Shown: positions 34,600 through 48,187 of the stretch, in pieces
Position numbering within the stretch: position 1 is the stretch's first letter
Layout: the number at the start of each line of letters is the position of its first letter
Origin: Rhizophagus clarus
Taxonomy: Eukaryota > Glomeromycota > Glomeromycetes > Glomerales > Glomeraceae
Assembly: GCA_015698045.1 (NCBI GenBank)
Contig: BLAL01000030.1
Location: 744,001-808,000 of the forward strand
DNA length: 64,000 bases
Direction: 5' to 3'
Position numbers and translations under genes: made by a program
Notes under the pieces: generated by a model
Told to the model about the DNA's origin: nothing
The model's database searches: none
What the model saw: the letters and a program-made list of their open reading frames with translations, nothing else

Positions 34600-35330
34600 A
34601 TTTATATTTTTTTTTTATAGATTTCAGCTTAAATCTGAAAATAAAGATCAGTAAATAATTTAAAAGAAGAAAGTAGGTTTATTATTTTTTTTTTATATAA
34701 GAATATATATTAACTTTTTTTTTGTAAATTTTAATTTGAAACTTAAAAATGAAAAAAATAAGTATTTCTAGAGAAAAAAAGCAATTTTTTTTATAAAAAT
34801 GTATATTAATATTTTTTTACTTTTTTTTTTATAGATTTTAGTTTGAGATTTAAAATTAAAAAGGGTATATATTTTTAAAAAAGAAAGTGGTTTTTTTTGG
34901 ATTTTTTTTATATAAGAACTTTTATTAATATTCTTTTACTTTTTTTTTGTAAATTTTAATTTGAAATTTAAAAATAAAAAGGGTAAGTGTTTTTAAAGAG
35001 AGGGAGCGACTTTTTTTTATATAAAGACATGTATTAATATTTTTTACTTCTTTTTTTTATAAATTTTAACTTAGAATTTGAAAATGAAAAGAATATATAT
35101 TTTTAAAAAAGAAAGTAGTTTTTTTTTTAGCTTTTTTTTATATAAGAATATTTATTAATGTTCTTTTACTTTTTTTGTAGATTTTGATCTGGAATTTAAA
35201 ACAAAAATATATATATATTTCTAAAAAAAAAGCAGTTTTTTTTGAGATTTTTTTTTTATTAAGAATATTTATTAATGTTCTTTTACTTTTTTGTAAATTT
35301 TAACCTGAAAAAGTTTGAATATTAATAGAA
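34600..35330 (+). repeat. ~110-bp tandem array with T-rich tracts
   Basis: About seven units of the form TTTTTTTTATAGATTTTAG, a ~35-nt AT-rich block, AAAAGGGTAAGTATTTTTAAA, AGAAAGTGGTTTTTTT. Several units keep ATAG before and GTAA after the short block; others are decayed. Confidence 0.65.
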
Positions 35331-35996
35331 AAATATGTTTGTAAAAATAAGGTATTGGTCAAAATATATTATATCTGTTATAATAGAATGTATGTCTATC
35401 AAATTATATTATGATCATAATAATATTTATTAATTAATAGTATTTATTAATTTATTTAATGGCATTTGTTTTTAATAAAGTTTTATTTTAAAAGTCAATA
35501 AAAATTTTTTATAGAAAAATTTGTTATAAAAAGAGTTATTTTTATATATGCTGTTTTGTAATTTTATTTATATAATAGTATACAGTCTATAATTAATAAA
35601 ATTTAGTTAATCAAGAGTTTTTTCATATATTAATATCTGTTTCATATTAACAATTTATTATATAGTATTTTTTATTATATCAAGATTCACTGTAAAGAAG
35701 AATGACTGTAATTATATAAAGCAAAATATTTGTGATTAATAAAGTCCAATTAATATATAATTATACAAGTATAATTGTTAATTAATAAGAATTCTAATAA
35801 ATCTATAAATGTGCTATAAAAAAAAAAAGTTTATTAATATAAAGAAAAATGTAAACTATGCAAAAAATTTGGATATGATGATTGTTAGAAAAAGTTTTGT
35901 TTTCATTTTTATTTTTTTTTTTTAGTAATAAATCAATTTACAGGAAATAATATTAAAATCTTAAATATTATTACTAAAAAAATTTTAAAATGAATA
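35331..35996. other. AT-rich spacer
   Basis: No gene. TATCAAGATTCACTGTAAAG near 35679-35698 is a possible mariner-type end resembling, in inverted orientation, the end at 29386. Confidence 0.4.
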
Positions 35997-37106
35997 TTAA
36001 ACTTTTTTTTCTTTTTTTAAAGCCTTATATAAGCATAAAGCAGATAATGCTTTCATATCTGGAATTTTCCACAATTCATTTAATTTAATTAATCTAACAA
36101 CAATACTTTCACCATGATTTCTTAATCCACCCAATTTACCTTCCAACTGTAATACATCATTTACACTCATATCTTTAATACACAAACATAATCTCATAAA
36201 TTCGTCACTACCACCAGGAGATGGATAAACTCCTTTATATTGATTTCCATAAGCCAATTCTGTCATATCAATCAAATCTTGATCTTTAATTACAATACCC
36301 GTTTCTTCCTTAATTTCTTCACTAGCTTTTCCAGTAAAATTACCAGATCCATCAAGCATTCCTAAAGAAAAAAGTTTTTTTGAGAATTACCTTTTTTTCG
36401 GCCAATAGAACTCGTAAAAATTACCTGCAGGTATCTCTGGAAAAGCGAGTGAAGGAACAGGTATACGTGGTTGTTCTGTTAATACAACATGTTCATTTAC
36501 AATTTCATCTTCATCTTTAGATCTAAGAATCAGCAAAACAGCAACAGAACCACCTCTCTGAAATATTCAAAAGAATTTAGTTTATTATTATCACCAAAAA
36601 AAGAATTAATTTGCAAAAATAAATTTACTATTAATAACCATAAAAACGATTCCGGGAACATTTTTTCCATTCTCTATTAATCTCGCGTCTACCTTAAATT
36701 TAATAAAACCTATTTTAGGGCCAAAATAATCGACATTTTGTATTTCGATTTTTCTAAATTCAACTTCTTTTTTTTCAACTGAATAAGATTCTTTTGATAT
36801 AGCAGAAACCCAATCTTTAAAAGGTTTAAATTCTAGGATGGAAGCAACGTTAATATTGGTTTGTAACGCTGTAACAGGAACACTAGTTCCGGCTATATCG
36901 ATAGTAGCGTTATTATTATCTGACATAAGCGTTGTTCGTTGTCGTTTTAAAAAATTAGAATTTGTATTATTATTATTCCAGACAAGAAATTTATTGTGTG
37001 AAAAATGAACCAACGTTAATTTAGGTAAAAAACCATTTAAAATAGTATATCTTGCAAACCAAAAATTATTATACATGCGAAAAATATTCAAAGAAATGAT
37101 GTTCAT
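35997..37106 (-). CDS. Nudix hydrolase, ADP-sugar diphosphatase (NUDT14-like)
   Basis: Exons 37106-36639, 36557-36425 and 36361-35997 join in frame to about 321 residues. The core reads YFGPKIGFIKFKVDA, VPGIVF, RGGSVAVLLILRS, LTEQPRIPVPSLAFPEIPAG, MLDGSGNFTGKASEEIKEET, GIVIKDQDL, and YPSPGGSDE, like plant NUDT14 and metazoan ADP-sugar/UDP-sugar diphosphatases. They hydrolyse ADP-glucose or ADP-ribose to AMP plus sugar phosphate with Mg. The Nudix box retains the paired Glu, but the Arg of the usual REUXEE is Glu here. The long N-terminus (residues 1-60; Asn, Phe, Arg, Lys rich) could be a mitochondrial presequence. An internal Met at MSDNNNATID is the alternative start. The first donor (GTTATT) is weak. 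Confidence 0.88.
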
Positions 37107-37211
37107 TATCTATACCAACGTAAAATAGTTTTAATTTATAAGGCTAATTCGATTATAATATATCACAATGTTTGTATGACGAATGATAAAAAAAAAAAAA
37201 TCGTGTAATAA

Positions 37212-39239
<2,028 letters not shown>

Positions 39240-39446
39240 TTTTATACGTCGATATAGTGAAGAATTAATAACAGTCCAATAAATTAGACTTCGAAAAAAC
39301 TGGTCACGTCCGATTGATCTTAATCCAGGGTTTACGTATATTAGATTACGCAAAACAAATTATAATGAGTGACACAAATCAAGTGATAGAACAGGTATAA
39401 ATTATTGAACAATTTTTTTTTTTTTTGAATTTTATACAGTATAACC
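39240..39446. promoter_or_regulatory. Shared bidirectional promoter RPT5 / C1D
   Basis: The 207 bp between two divergent start codons must hold both promoters. It includes a T-run near 39411-39426. I could not find a TTTGCCACC-like PACE (Rpn4) element by eye. Confidence 0.55.
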
Positions 39447-40360
39447 ATGTCAAGAGCTAAGGACGGTAAACAAGCGGATGTAAGCGGCAAGGATTCAGCA
39501 CCAGCAGATACAGAGCTGGAAGTTCAGGCAGATTCTTTATTTACAAAGATTCGCAACACGCTATCGGAATTGGAAGGTGGATTCAACGACGTTGATAGCT
39601 TGCTTGAACCTTTACTTTCACTGCCCTTGAGCGAATTAGCTTCAAGTCTGGGACCGATAGATCGTGCTAGATTATATTTGCTATATGGCTACACACTTAA
39701 TTCCTTAATATCATGTCGGTTGATAATTCTTTTTTTTTTTTTTTATTTGAAATATAGTTCTGAATATATTTTAATCAAGTAATTTTTGTAGTATTTTTGG
39801 AGCTAAAAGGTCAGGACTCTAAAATAAAAATACTAGAGGAACAATATGTAAGTATTAATAGTAGAAAAGAGTTAGGAAAATCTTTAATTTAATTATCGAA
39901 TTTATTAACTCATAGAGACGTATACAAGATTGTTCGGAAAAAATAACCAATACTGTCAACCCTCCCCAACCATCATTGTCACTTAATCGCGATGCTGCTT
40001 CACGATTCGTCAAGCATGCTTTGTCAAATGTAAAAGATCGGGATCGTGACCGGGATACAAGAGAGAATGGTCGAGGTACAAGCCGATTATTATTTCAATT
40101 TTCATTTGTAAAGAAAATTTTGTTTTACCCATATGATATACGAATGTGCTATTGCAGCAACAAGTTCCGGAACACATATCAAATTCAATGACGACGAAAA
40201 TTTTGGAGGATCTAGCAACAATAGAACTAATAATAGATTTATGCGTGATGATAAAGATCGAGATTATCGTTCACGTTCATCGCGGAATGATAGAGAATAT
40301 AAACCATATGATCGTCGCGATCGTGGTCGTGATCGTGACCGACCGGGGAGACGAACGTAA
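39447..40360 (+). CDS. Exosome cofactor C1D / LRP1 (Rrp47)
   Basis: Exons 39447-39714, 39792-39847, 39916-40075 and 40158-40360 join in frame to 228 residues. Residues ~20-130 fit the Sas10/Utp3/C1D domain: a helical bundle containing DVDSLLEPLLSLPLSELASS, LGPIDRARLYLLYGYTLNSL, LFLELKGQDSK and EEQYRRIQDCSEKI. The C-terminus is a disordered basic tail of repeated Arg-Asp/Asp-Arg dipeptides and Ser-Arg, suited to RNA binding. C1D/Rrp47 stabilises the nuclear exosome nuclease Rrp6 and helps 3' processing of 5.8S rRNA, snRNA and snoRNA. The intron 3 donor GTACAA is acceptable. Confidence 0.88.
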
Positions 40361-41446
40361 AAGCTTTTCTACTCTCTATCTCTCCGGAATTGTATCTTAT
40401 ATGATACGACCAAGGAAGGGTAATTTTGTAATGTTTTTTAAACTAGATCATATGCTAAAACGTTATTCGTTTTATTTGTAGGTGAAGTCTTCATGTAAAA
40501 AGTCAGAGGGAATGATAGGCATCAAGTAGACCGTTTAGATAGATCCGATTTATGATATACGTTTATTGGTCCTCGAAGACTATGTATTAAATCATAAAGA
40601 TCGAGGTTATGAAATTTTTCTTATTAAAAAAAAGGATATATCAACGTATCTTTCGCAAGAAATAGATTATAATGAAAAACATGGGCTTGGCTAAAATTTA
40701 ATTTAATAATATTTTTTTAAAATAAAAAAAAAAAAAGAAAAAAAATTATATAAATGAAATAATTGCAGTTATTAAGAAAAAATGAATAAGCTATTCCTTG
40801 TGAAAGATATGAAATATATTTGAACATAATAAAAGATTAATATTTTAATATTTTAACTATGTATCAATTTTTTGTAATAAAATCTTTGTAAATTGTAACA
40901 TATTCATTCCTGAATATTTTTAAATTGACAATAAGACTACTAATAATTAATTCAAATATTTAATACTCAAATTATATTAACGTAATTTTTATTTAAAACC
41001 TCCTGTAAACAAAACTTCATCAGATATCCATTCAATCACATCAAAGATAAAATATGATCTTCAGCGACATTAATCCTCAAAATTGTGTTTTAATGATTTT
41101 TCATCATTTGAAGTTTTGCTTTTTTATCTTATTGCGTTCAAGATTTCGGCAAAAAGTTCAACACACAATGACTACAATGAAACAAAAGCCTTCCGATTGC
41201 AAACTAATTAAATATCACAAAGGAGTTGGAACGTTTTTTAATAATAATTTAACTCCTTTCAATGTCCTTATCAATATCGACATGCGGCTTGAATCAGAGT
41301 CAAATTGTGCGGTTCTTTTAGACCATATCTCGAAGCAATAGTGGTTTTTTTTTTGTAGAACCAAGCACCTGGTAGTTAAATGTGTAGATCAATCGATTGA
41401 CATTATTCGTGTTACGTCTGATTACGAAGTTTCATCGAATATCAGC

Positions 41447-41478
<32 letters not shown>

Positions 41479-41609
41479 TGTATTCCACTAGCTTGGTTCG
41501 TTCTTTCAGAGCAGCAGGTTCTAGTATGTAATATAAATTGACTTTCTGTATTATAAAATAATATTTGACATTTATAACTTGATAAATAGGCTCCTTGCTT
41601 AGGACTTCC
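40361..41609. other. Intergenic, C1D to SDHC
   Basis: No confident gene. The 95-codon frame at 41054-41341 has mixed composition but no recognisable domain and no homology I know. A perfect T16-A16 palindrome lies at 41447-41478. The SDHC promoter lies in the last part. Confidence 0.4.
41447..41478. repeat. Perfect T16A16 palindrome
   Basis: Sixteen T followed directly by sixteen A, about 130 bp before the SDHC start codon. It could act as a nucleosome-excluding poly(dA:dT) element or extrude as a hairpin. Homopolymer lengths may be affected by sequencing. Confidence 0.8.
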
Positions 41610-42310
41610 ATGACAAGAAATGGTGTTTTCTCCATTTTAACGAGGTGAAATCATTTTCTTTATTTATGGCTATTCTTAAACGCATTTATCTTGGAGATTA
41701 AGGCCGTTAAATATAGGAATTCTTTGATGTTTAATATAGAAATACGCGACAAGATACTACGTCAGCGACATCTCAAGGAACTTCTCAAGAAGATATTCTC
41801 GTTAGCCAACGTGCTAAACGACCTCTTTCCCCTTATATGATTTATCAACCGCAACTGACATGGTATATGTCATTTGCACACAGAGTTACTGGAGCGGGAT
41901 TAGCAGCTGGTAACCTTATTTATTTACATATAATTTTCACCATAACTCATTTACTTTTATTCATATGAGTAGTTTCGGTTAGGTCTTTATGGAGCAGTAG
42001 CTGCTTATGCATTAGGTGGGCCTGATTCTGACACTCTAGTTGCTGCAGTATCAACTTTACCGCCTGCCCTAAAACTTACAGGAAAATTCTGCATTTCTTA
42101 CGCTTTTACTTATCATGCGTTTAACGGGATCAGACATTTGGTATGTAAAATATTATGCTTTAGAAATTCTTTTGCAATTTACTCATGAATTTATTTCATA
42201 TGCAGATTTGGGATACTGGAAAAGCTTTGACTATTAAAGGAGTATATGGAACAGGATACACTGTATTGATACTTTCTACACTTTCATCTATTGTTCTTTG
42301 CGTGATCTAA
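41610..42310 (+). CDS. SDH3: Succinate dehydrogenase cytochrome b560 subunit (SDHC/SDH3)
   Basis: Exons 41610-41644, 41740-41909, 41983-42140 and 42206-42310 give 155 residues. The inferred first exon encodes [12 protein letters not shown], joined to [10 protein letters not shown], a plausible mitochondrial presequence. The mature part has the SDHC signatures [20 protein letters not shown] with HRVTGAG, and [16 protein letters not shown]. The His of the latter is the usual axial ligand region of haem b. Three hydrophobic segments fit the inner-membrane anchor of complex II, which passes electrons from succinate to ubiquinone. Exon 3 begins GLYGAV after a TTAG acceptor; two nearer AGs upstream would break the frame. 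Exon 1 is short (35 nt), so the start is the least certain part. Confidence 0.9.
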
Positions 42311-43170
42311 ATATTTGTATTAAATTATTTTGAATAATAAACAAATTGTTGGTTGCCTTTTCAGCGTTTAAGCAAATTATAAACATCTTTCATTTAGCTT
42401 GATCAAATAGTAGGCTTAATTTCCAAATTTTACAATAATTAACAATCTGTATGGAATAATTATATATTTATTTCGAATTAAATCAATTTACATATGTAAT
42501 TATGTAAATTAATTTATATATAATTAAAAGCAACATTCAAAATTTAAAGTAATTTTGGATTGTTACAGCAAAAATTGAACAAATATAGTGATAACCTGTA
42601 AATAAAATCATCAAATTCATCTGTAATTAATAATATAATATAATATAATTTATAATATTAAATAAACAAAAACTAGAAATTAAGAATATAAATTTTATAT
42701 ATATCATATATAAATATAATTTGTAACATTATTATATTAATAAACTGTAAATTTGTATAAGGGCTGGTAGCTAATACTACTTTTCTAACTAATTATAACT
42801 AACGTTAATTGAAGCCACACATAGCCGCATACGTGAATATCAGGCTTTTTTTAGAGCTTACAATATTTTCTATTATCTATTAATTTGATAAATGGGGAGC
42901 ATTGCCATTCTTGGATGTTGGAACCAAAAAAAGATCCAGAGGTCACAAGACAATCAGTTTCACAATAAGCCACTGAATTTTGCATCAGGCACAACGAAAA
43001 ATATTAAAATAAACTGACCTAGGCTTTTTGTTTATAAACCACAAGCATTCATTTAGAGTTCCTGTGACCTTTGCTAAAATTTTCATTTTTTTTCTAAACA
43101 CGCAGGATTTGCGTAGAGTTCGAGTTTTTAATATATACATATACATTTTAATGATTATAAACAGTTAACA
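42311..43170. other. Intergenic, SDHC to RhoGAP
   Basis: AT-rich 3' flank of SDHC followed by about 350 bp of more balanced composition that probably holds the RhoGAP promoter and 5' leader. No other gene is seen. Confidence 0.4.
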
Positions 43171-45088
43171 ATGCCACATCACCATCCCTCTGAAGAGACG
43201 TCTAAAGCGAGTTTAAAAGCATGGTGGAAGCAGTTTACTGCAAAAAATGCAAAACGAGAAAACGAAGTAAAGGGAAAAGGTAAAACTTTATTTAATAAAA
43301 CTTATATGAGACTGAGGTCGAGTTTATACGAAAACAAGATTAGACACACGGAATAGATGAAAAGCAGTGCTGGATAAAATGATTGGATTAGTGGATTAGT
43401 ATAAAATTGGAAATAATATAATAAATCTAAAATGATCATAATTCAAATTCATTTTTAATTTCTTTTCACAATATTACTATGTCATTATTAGGTACTAAAG
43501 GAATTTTTGGTGTCAGGCTCTCTGAAGGTATTGAATATGCGAGCGTACCGATATGTATGGCTGGCGCAGATGGACAGCAATATGTATATGGATATATTCC
43601 TACGATAGTTGCAAAGTGTGGAATGTATCTAAAAGAAAAAGGTAATAATTCTGTTTGTTAAGCTAAAAGAGTAGGTAATTATATTTTTTATTTAAAGTAC
43701 CATCTGACTCATTATAAGTCATTTTATGCGATTAGCCACAACAACAGAAGGCATATTTCGTTTGAGTGGATCTGCAAAGCGAATAAAAGAACTACAAACA
43801 ATTTTTGATTCTCCACCATCATATGGAAAGACATTAACCTGGATGGGTTATTCTGTACATGATGCTGCAAATATACTGCGAAGGTATTTAAACCATTTGC
43901 CAGATCCAGTAATACCACATCAATGGTATGAACAATTTAGATCAGTTCATGGTAAGAAGTCAAATTAAGGTCTTTTTTTAATGTTTTGACTTTTAATTTC
44001 TGTCTAAAATTTGCTTAACAAAAATGACAGATACTTATGGGAATACTCATAAGAGAGTGCACCATTATCAAAAATTGATTGCGAAATTACCTAAAGAAAA
44101 TCAACATTTACTTCTTTATATTCTTGACCTTCTTGCGGTTTTCTCATCGAAGTCAGGACAAAATTTGATGTCAGCAAAAAATTTGGCATCAATTTTCCAA
44201 CCGGGTATTCTATCACACCCTGACCACGACATGGCACCTGAAGAATACAAACTGTCTCAAGAAGTTTTAGAATTCCTAATTGATTATCAAAATTATTTTT
44301 TGATGCCTGGTGGACAGGAAAATAACATGACTACGATTTCAAATAATAAGGAAGCTCAAGCAGGAAATACAAAGCGAGATATAAGGTACAATGGGAGTCA
44401 TGGGATCAATAACGTAGGAGCTAGTGGTTCAGTATCTCTAAAAGAACCGCATGACCTAAATAATCTACCTATTGCACACTTGTCATTACGAAGATCAAGT
44501 CTAAGCCTTGAACATCGAAGTAAATCGACAGATTCCATAACGATGTTATCGGATGTCAATAATGAACAAGATACGAACGAAGATCTGAAACGACGTCAAG
44601 ATCAAGATACTACTTCAACGCCTTTAGTCCGTGAAAATACTACAAGTGGCCTAATAAGAAGTAAAACATTACCAAGTAAGAGACCGAAATATGAAGGGGC
44701 CCAAAAAAGAAATGACGGAACCCAAACAACACCAACGACTGGCGGTTCGAACGGTAATGATATTTTCCGTCCATAGCTATCTTATTCTTTCTGTTTATGG
44801 TTTGTTCTTCCGAGTTTTGGATCCGAATTTTCTTGTATTTTCTTTATTCTTTTTATAATATGGGTTTTGTTAAAGTATATGTGGTTACTGGGGAGAAAGG
44901 GTATGTGTATAGAGAGGGCTTCGCTTTTTAATTATCTTCCCAAACCACTCATTTTAATTAGAACATAGAATTCCAATTCTTAATTAATATTAACTTCTTA
45001 TAATTTCGGCATGACAGAAATAAATATTTAATATAAATATAATTTATACACGAACTATATTACATTTATTAACCATATGTTTTTTTTC

Positions 45089-45135
<47 letters not shown>

Positions 45136-46008
45136 CTACTCTAAACCTATAACACCTTACGGAACCTTAACGCGAACTTTGGGGAACCTTTGTATTATAT
45201 TTTATTTACTTACTTATTTATTTATTTTTCCTTTTTTTGGAAAATAAAATCATTTTTTTTTTGTTCGATCAAAAACCCAAAATATATGTACTTTTATAAA
45301 ATAAAAATCTAATAATACGTTATTAAATTACAATTTGTATTTAATAATAATAATATATATATAACAGACATAGATAAAGAAGATAAAAAGTCAAAAAAAA
45401 GACAAAGTTTAGTACAGCTTGCACCATTAATAACATTACCAAAAGGAAGTAATAATGATCGAGCAGGAAAATCTTCGCGGAAATCTAGAAAGAAATCATT
45501 ATCAATATCGTCAATATCGTCAAAGACGTCAAAAAGAACTTCAAGATATAATAAAAGTGGTACAAGTGGGAACATTGAACCTATAAACATTTCTTCAGTA
45601 TCTTCGTCAGTGAAAGGCGGACCATCATCGCCGAAATCAATATCATCACCAAAGTCTCTTACATCGCCATCATCACTTAGCGGAAAGAAATTAGTTGATG
45701 TTATGTCAGACGAAAAGGAGAATTCATCAATAACTAGTTCATCAAATTCTTCAGTAATCAAAAGACGTAAACGCGGCGATAAAAAAGGTAAAAATATACA
45801 AGAAACTCAAGGAGAACTAGAAAATAATGGAAAGGAGAGAATGAATTTTTTGTTAGAATTAAGAAAAAAAATGTGGTTTGGTAGTGGTAATGGTGGTAAT
45901 GGTGGTAGTGGTGGTAGTAGCATTGGAAGTAGAAATAGTATGGTAAGCGTTGGAAGTATTGACAGTAGCGAAGAAAAGACTTTGGAACATTTAAGAAAAG
46001 AAAATTAA
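43171..46008 (+). CDS. RhoGAP domain protein, two possible 3' ends
   Basis: Exons 43171-43279, 43492-43641, 43736-43951 and 44031 onward. Residues ~35-240 are a RhoGAP domain: GIFGVRLSEGIEYASV, YVYGYIPTIVAKCGMYLKEK, TEGIFRLSGSAKRIKELQ (Arg finger in FRLSGS), LPDPVIPHQWYE, LLLYILDLLAVFS and NLMSAKNLASIFQPGIL. It would switch off Rho-type GTPases in polarity and wall signalling, most like fungal Sac7-type GAPs. If exon 4 reads through, the protein ends at 44776 (406 aa). If a GTAATG donor after 44753 is used, a ~614-bp intron leads to an exon at 45368-46008. That exon continues in frame with a Ser/Lys-rich tail (SSPKSISSPKSLTSPSSL, Gly-rich end), giving 612 aa. The long open tail exon supports the second form. 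Confidence 0.88.
45091..45130. repeat. Homopolymer T40
   Basis: Forty T in a row inside the proposed last intron of the RhoGAP gene, roughly 240 bp before the acceptor. Confidence 0.85.
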
Positions 46009-46120
46009 TATAATACGAACTTCATCGATTATTAATTGTATATTAACTAAATATTATTATGTTTTTATTACTTGTATTTTATTTTAGCTAAAGCTATATT
46101 AATTCTATTAACGATCTATA

Positions 46121-46130
<10 letters not shown>

Positions 46131-46161
<31 letters not shown>

Positions 46162-46170
46162 TACTATTAT
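46131..46170. repeat. ATT trinucleotide microsatellite
   Basis: Nine or more ATT units followed by ACT/ATT variants, in the gap between the convergent RhoGAP and cyclotransferase genes. A second short ATT run lies near 46362-46383 in the cyclotransferase gene's last intron. Confidence 0.85.
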
Positions 46171-46200
46171 TTTGTTTGAATAAAGTCAACAAAAATTGTA

Positions 46201-47485
46201 TTACGTGGTAGATTTTTTTAATTCATCATGATTACCGTTATATATAATTGAATCAATATTTAAGTACTCAGCAGCAAAAATTTTAAATATATTGTTTAAA
46301 TTTAATACTACAACAGGATCGATAGCACTAGCATTATCCTATTAAAAAGAAATGATTAGCATTATTATTATTATTATTATTATTGTTTTAAAAAAAACCA
46401 AAATCTATATATCACTTACAGATAATTTATGCCAAACGTCAGGAAATGGGGAAGGAATAATATGTAATACGGGAACACCCCTTTTCAGGAAAGGTATGTG
46501 ATCATCTTCAATATGAGAATAATAATTATTTATAGAATATTGATTAAAATAACTTTCGTGATCTTCTAAACTATCTTCTATATTATTTTCTTTAATTTCA
46601 ATGTTTACATCATCTTTTAGATTACTAACTAAACTTCCAGGCAATTTTATTAAATTGCTTGTAGATAATCTAGATTCAATTTGAATCAATAAACTAAACA
46701 TCCAGGAAGTGGTAGCGAAATAATTTGATATAAATGGCCTTGAAGCACCTAATAAATCTAACAATATCAATACTTCTATACCATTTAACATATTTTTCCC
46801 TTTGTTTTGTGACGAATCCGCATCTATTACATGTGTATTTTCCCATTTAGCTGCCAAATGTCTAAAATTTAAATATTATGATCAACTAAATTAATCGTAA
46901 ATCATAAAATAAAATAAAATAAACACACCTTGACCCATAAAGAGAATCAGTACTAGTCCAATATTTGAAAGCTTCTTCGCCATCAAAGAAAATAATCTGA
47001 AGTGTAGTACCACGTTGTTCTCCCTTATTGAGATATTTATCCAAACTATACGCTAAATCCATTAACATGGCGCAAGGTACGGCACTATCTGTAGCGCCAA
47101 CAAAGCCACCTTCATCAAAATATTTACTATCAAAATGAGCAGCAAGCACTAACCTATTGGTAGCTTTGACATTTTTAGTCACAATAATGTTAGTGAAAGT
47201 TACTTGTCCATATGGAGTATTGTCTGTAAATGTGTCTTCCTCAACATGCCAATTAAGTTCGTTGAATTTAGTAGTAATAAATGAGCGAACTTTTGTGTTA
47301 TTCTCAGTACCAGATACGCGAGGAATAAACAATGAAGGGAGAAAATCAGTGAATATTGGTGAAGTAGTGTTTGTGAGAATATGTAACGATTGTTCTGATA
47401 ATGTTTTATATGCATTCGTTGTATTCAATGTAAGGCATAGGACATACACTATTAATGAAATAAATAATACTCTCATTGTAACCAA
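46201..47485 (-). CDS. Glutaminyl-peptide cyclotransferase (M28 fold)
   Basis: Exons 47485-46929, 46861-46420 and 46338-46201 give 378 residues. [20 protein letters not shown] forms a clear signal peptide; two in-frame Met (positions 1 and 4) precede it. The catalytic part keeps the zinc/active-site landmarks of QC enzymes: [65 protein letters not shown] and [17 protein letters not shown]. Such enzymes turn N-terminal Gln (or Glu) into pyroglutamate on secreted proteins in the ER/Golgi or outside the cell. The gene is convergent with the RhoGAP gene, with about 190 bp between stops. Confidence 0.93.
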
Positions 47486-47984
47486 ATATATGTTTTATTG
47501 CCGGTTGTAAGGTGTAAAAAAAAATAAAATTATATTAGTTTGCTATTTATTAGCTATCGTCAACATCACGTGATCATAAAAAGTAAAACGTAAAAAAAAA
47601 AAGAATATTGGGTGTGAGCAATCATTCTAGAAGACTTCTTTGGTCGCGTAAAATGATGTTGCTTATACGCAAAAGTATCGATCTTGATAGGTTTACGGTA
47701 TAGATTTCGTTGTGAAACCTGAATGTGGTATATTACTAAAGCGTAACACAAAATTATGGAAAACTCGTTACCCATACACGTGACGAAAAATAGTAATTAG
47801 CTATTATTTATCTTTTCTCTAAAAAACTTATTTCATATAATTTACATTGATATATTACCAACAAAGAAATGCGTGTTACTAATGAAAAAAAATTATTTTC
47901 CTATTTAATAAATATTAAACTAATTAAAGTACTAATGTACTATACACTTTTTATAAATTTTATTATTTATCAATTTTACTATTT
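47486..47984. other. Promoter-side spacer of the cyclotransferase gene
   Basis: No gene supported. The 69-codon frame at 47566-47775 has no recognisable features. Confidence 0.4.
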
Positions 47985-48187
47985 ATAACCAGTGGTATTT
48001 TTCACCAGTAGCTGAGTCACATGATAAATAGCAATAACAGATAATCAATTATTATTACAATATTAATAATTATAATGCTAAAATAAATACAATAAAATAA
48101 TATTACAATTAAAAAGCATAATACTAAACTAATACAAAAGAAACACTTTAAATTTAAAGAAATTGATATTCAAATGTTTTAAATTTG

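Noticed and set aside
41054-41341. 95-codon frame between C1D and SDHC
   Set aside because: No recognisable domain, no neighbouring exon and no clear promoter. Kept only as a remark on the intergenic entry.
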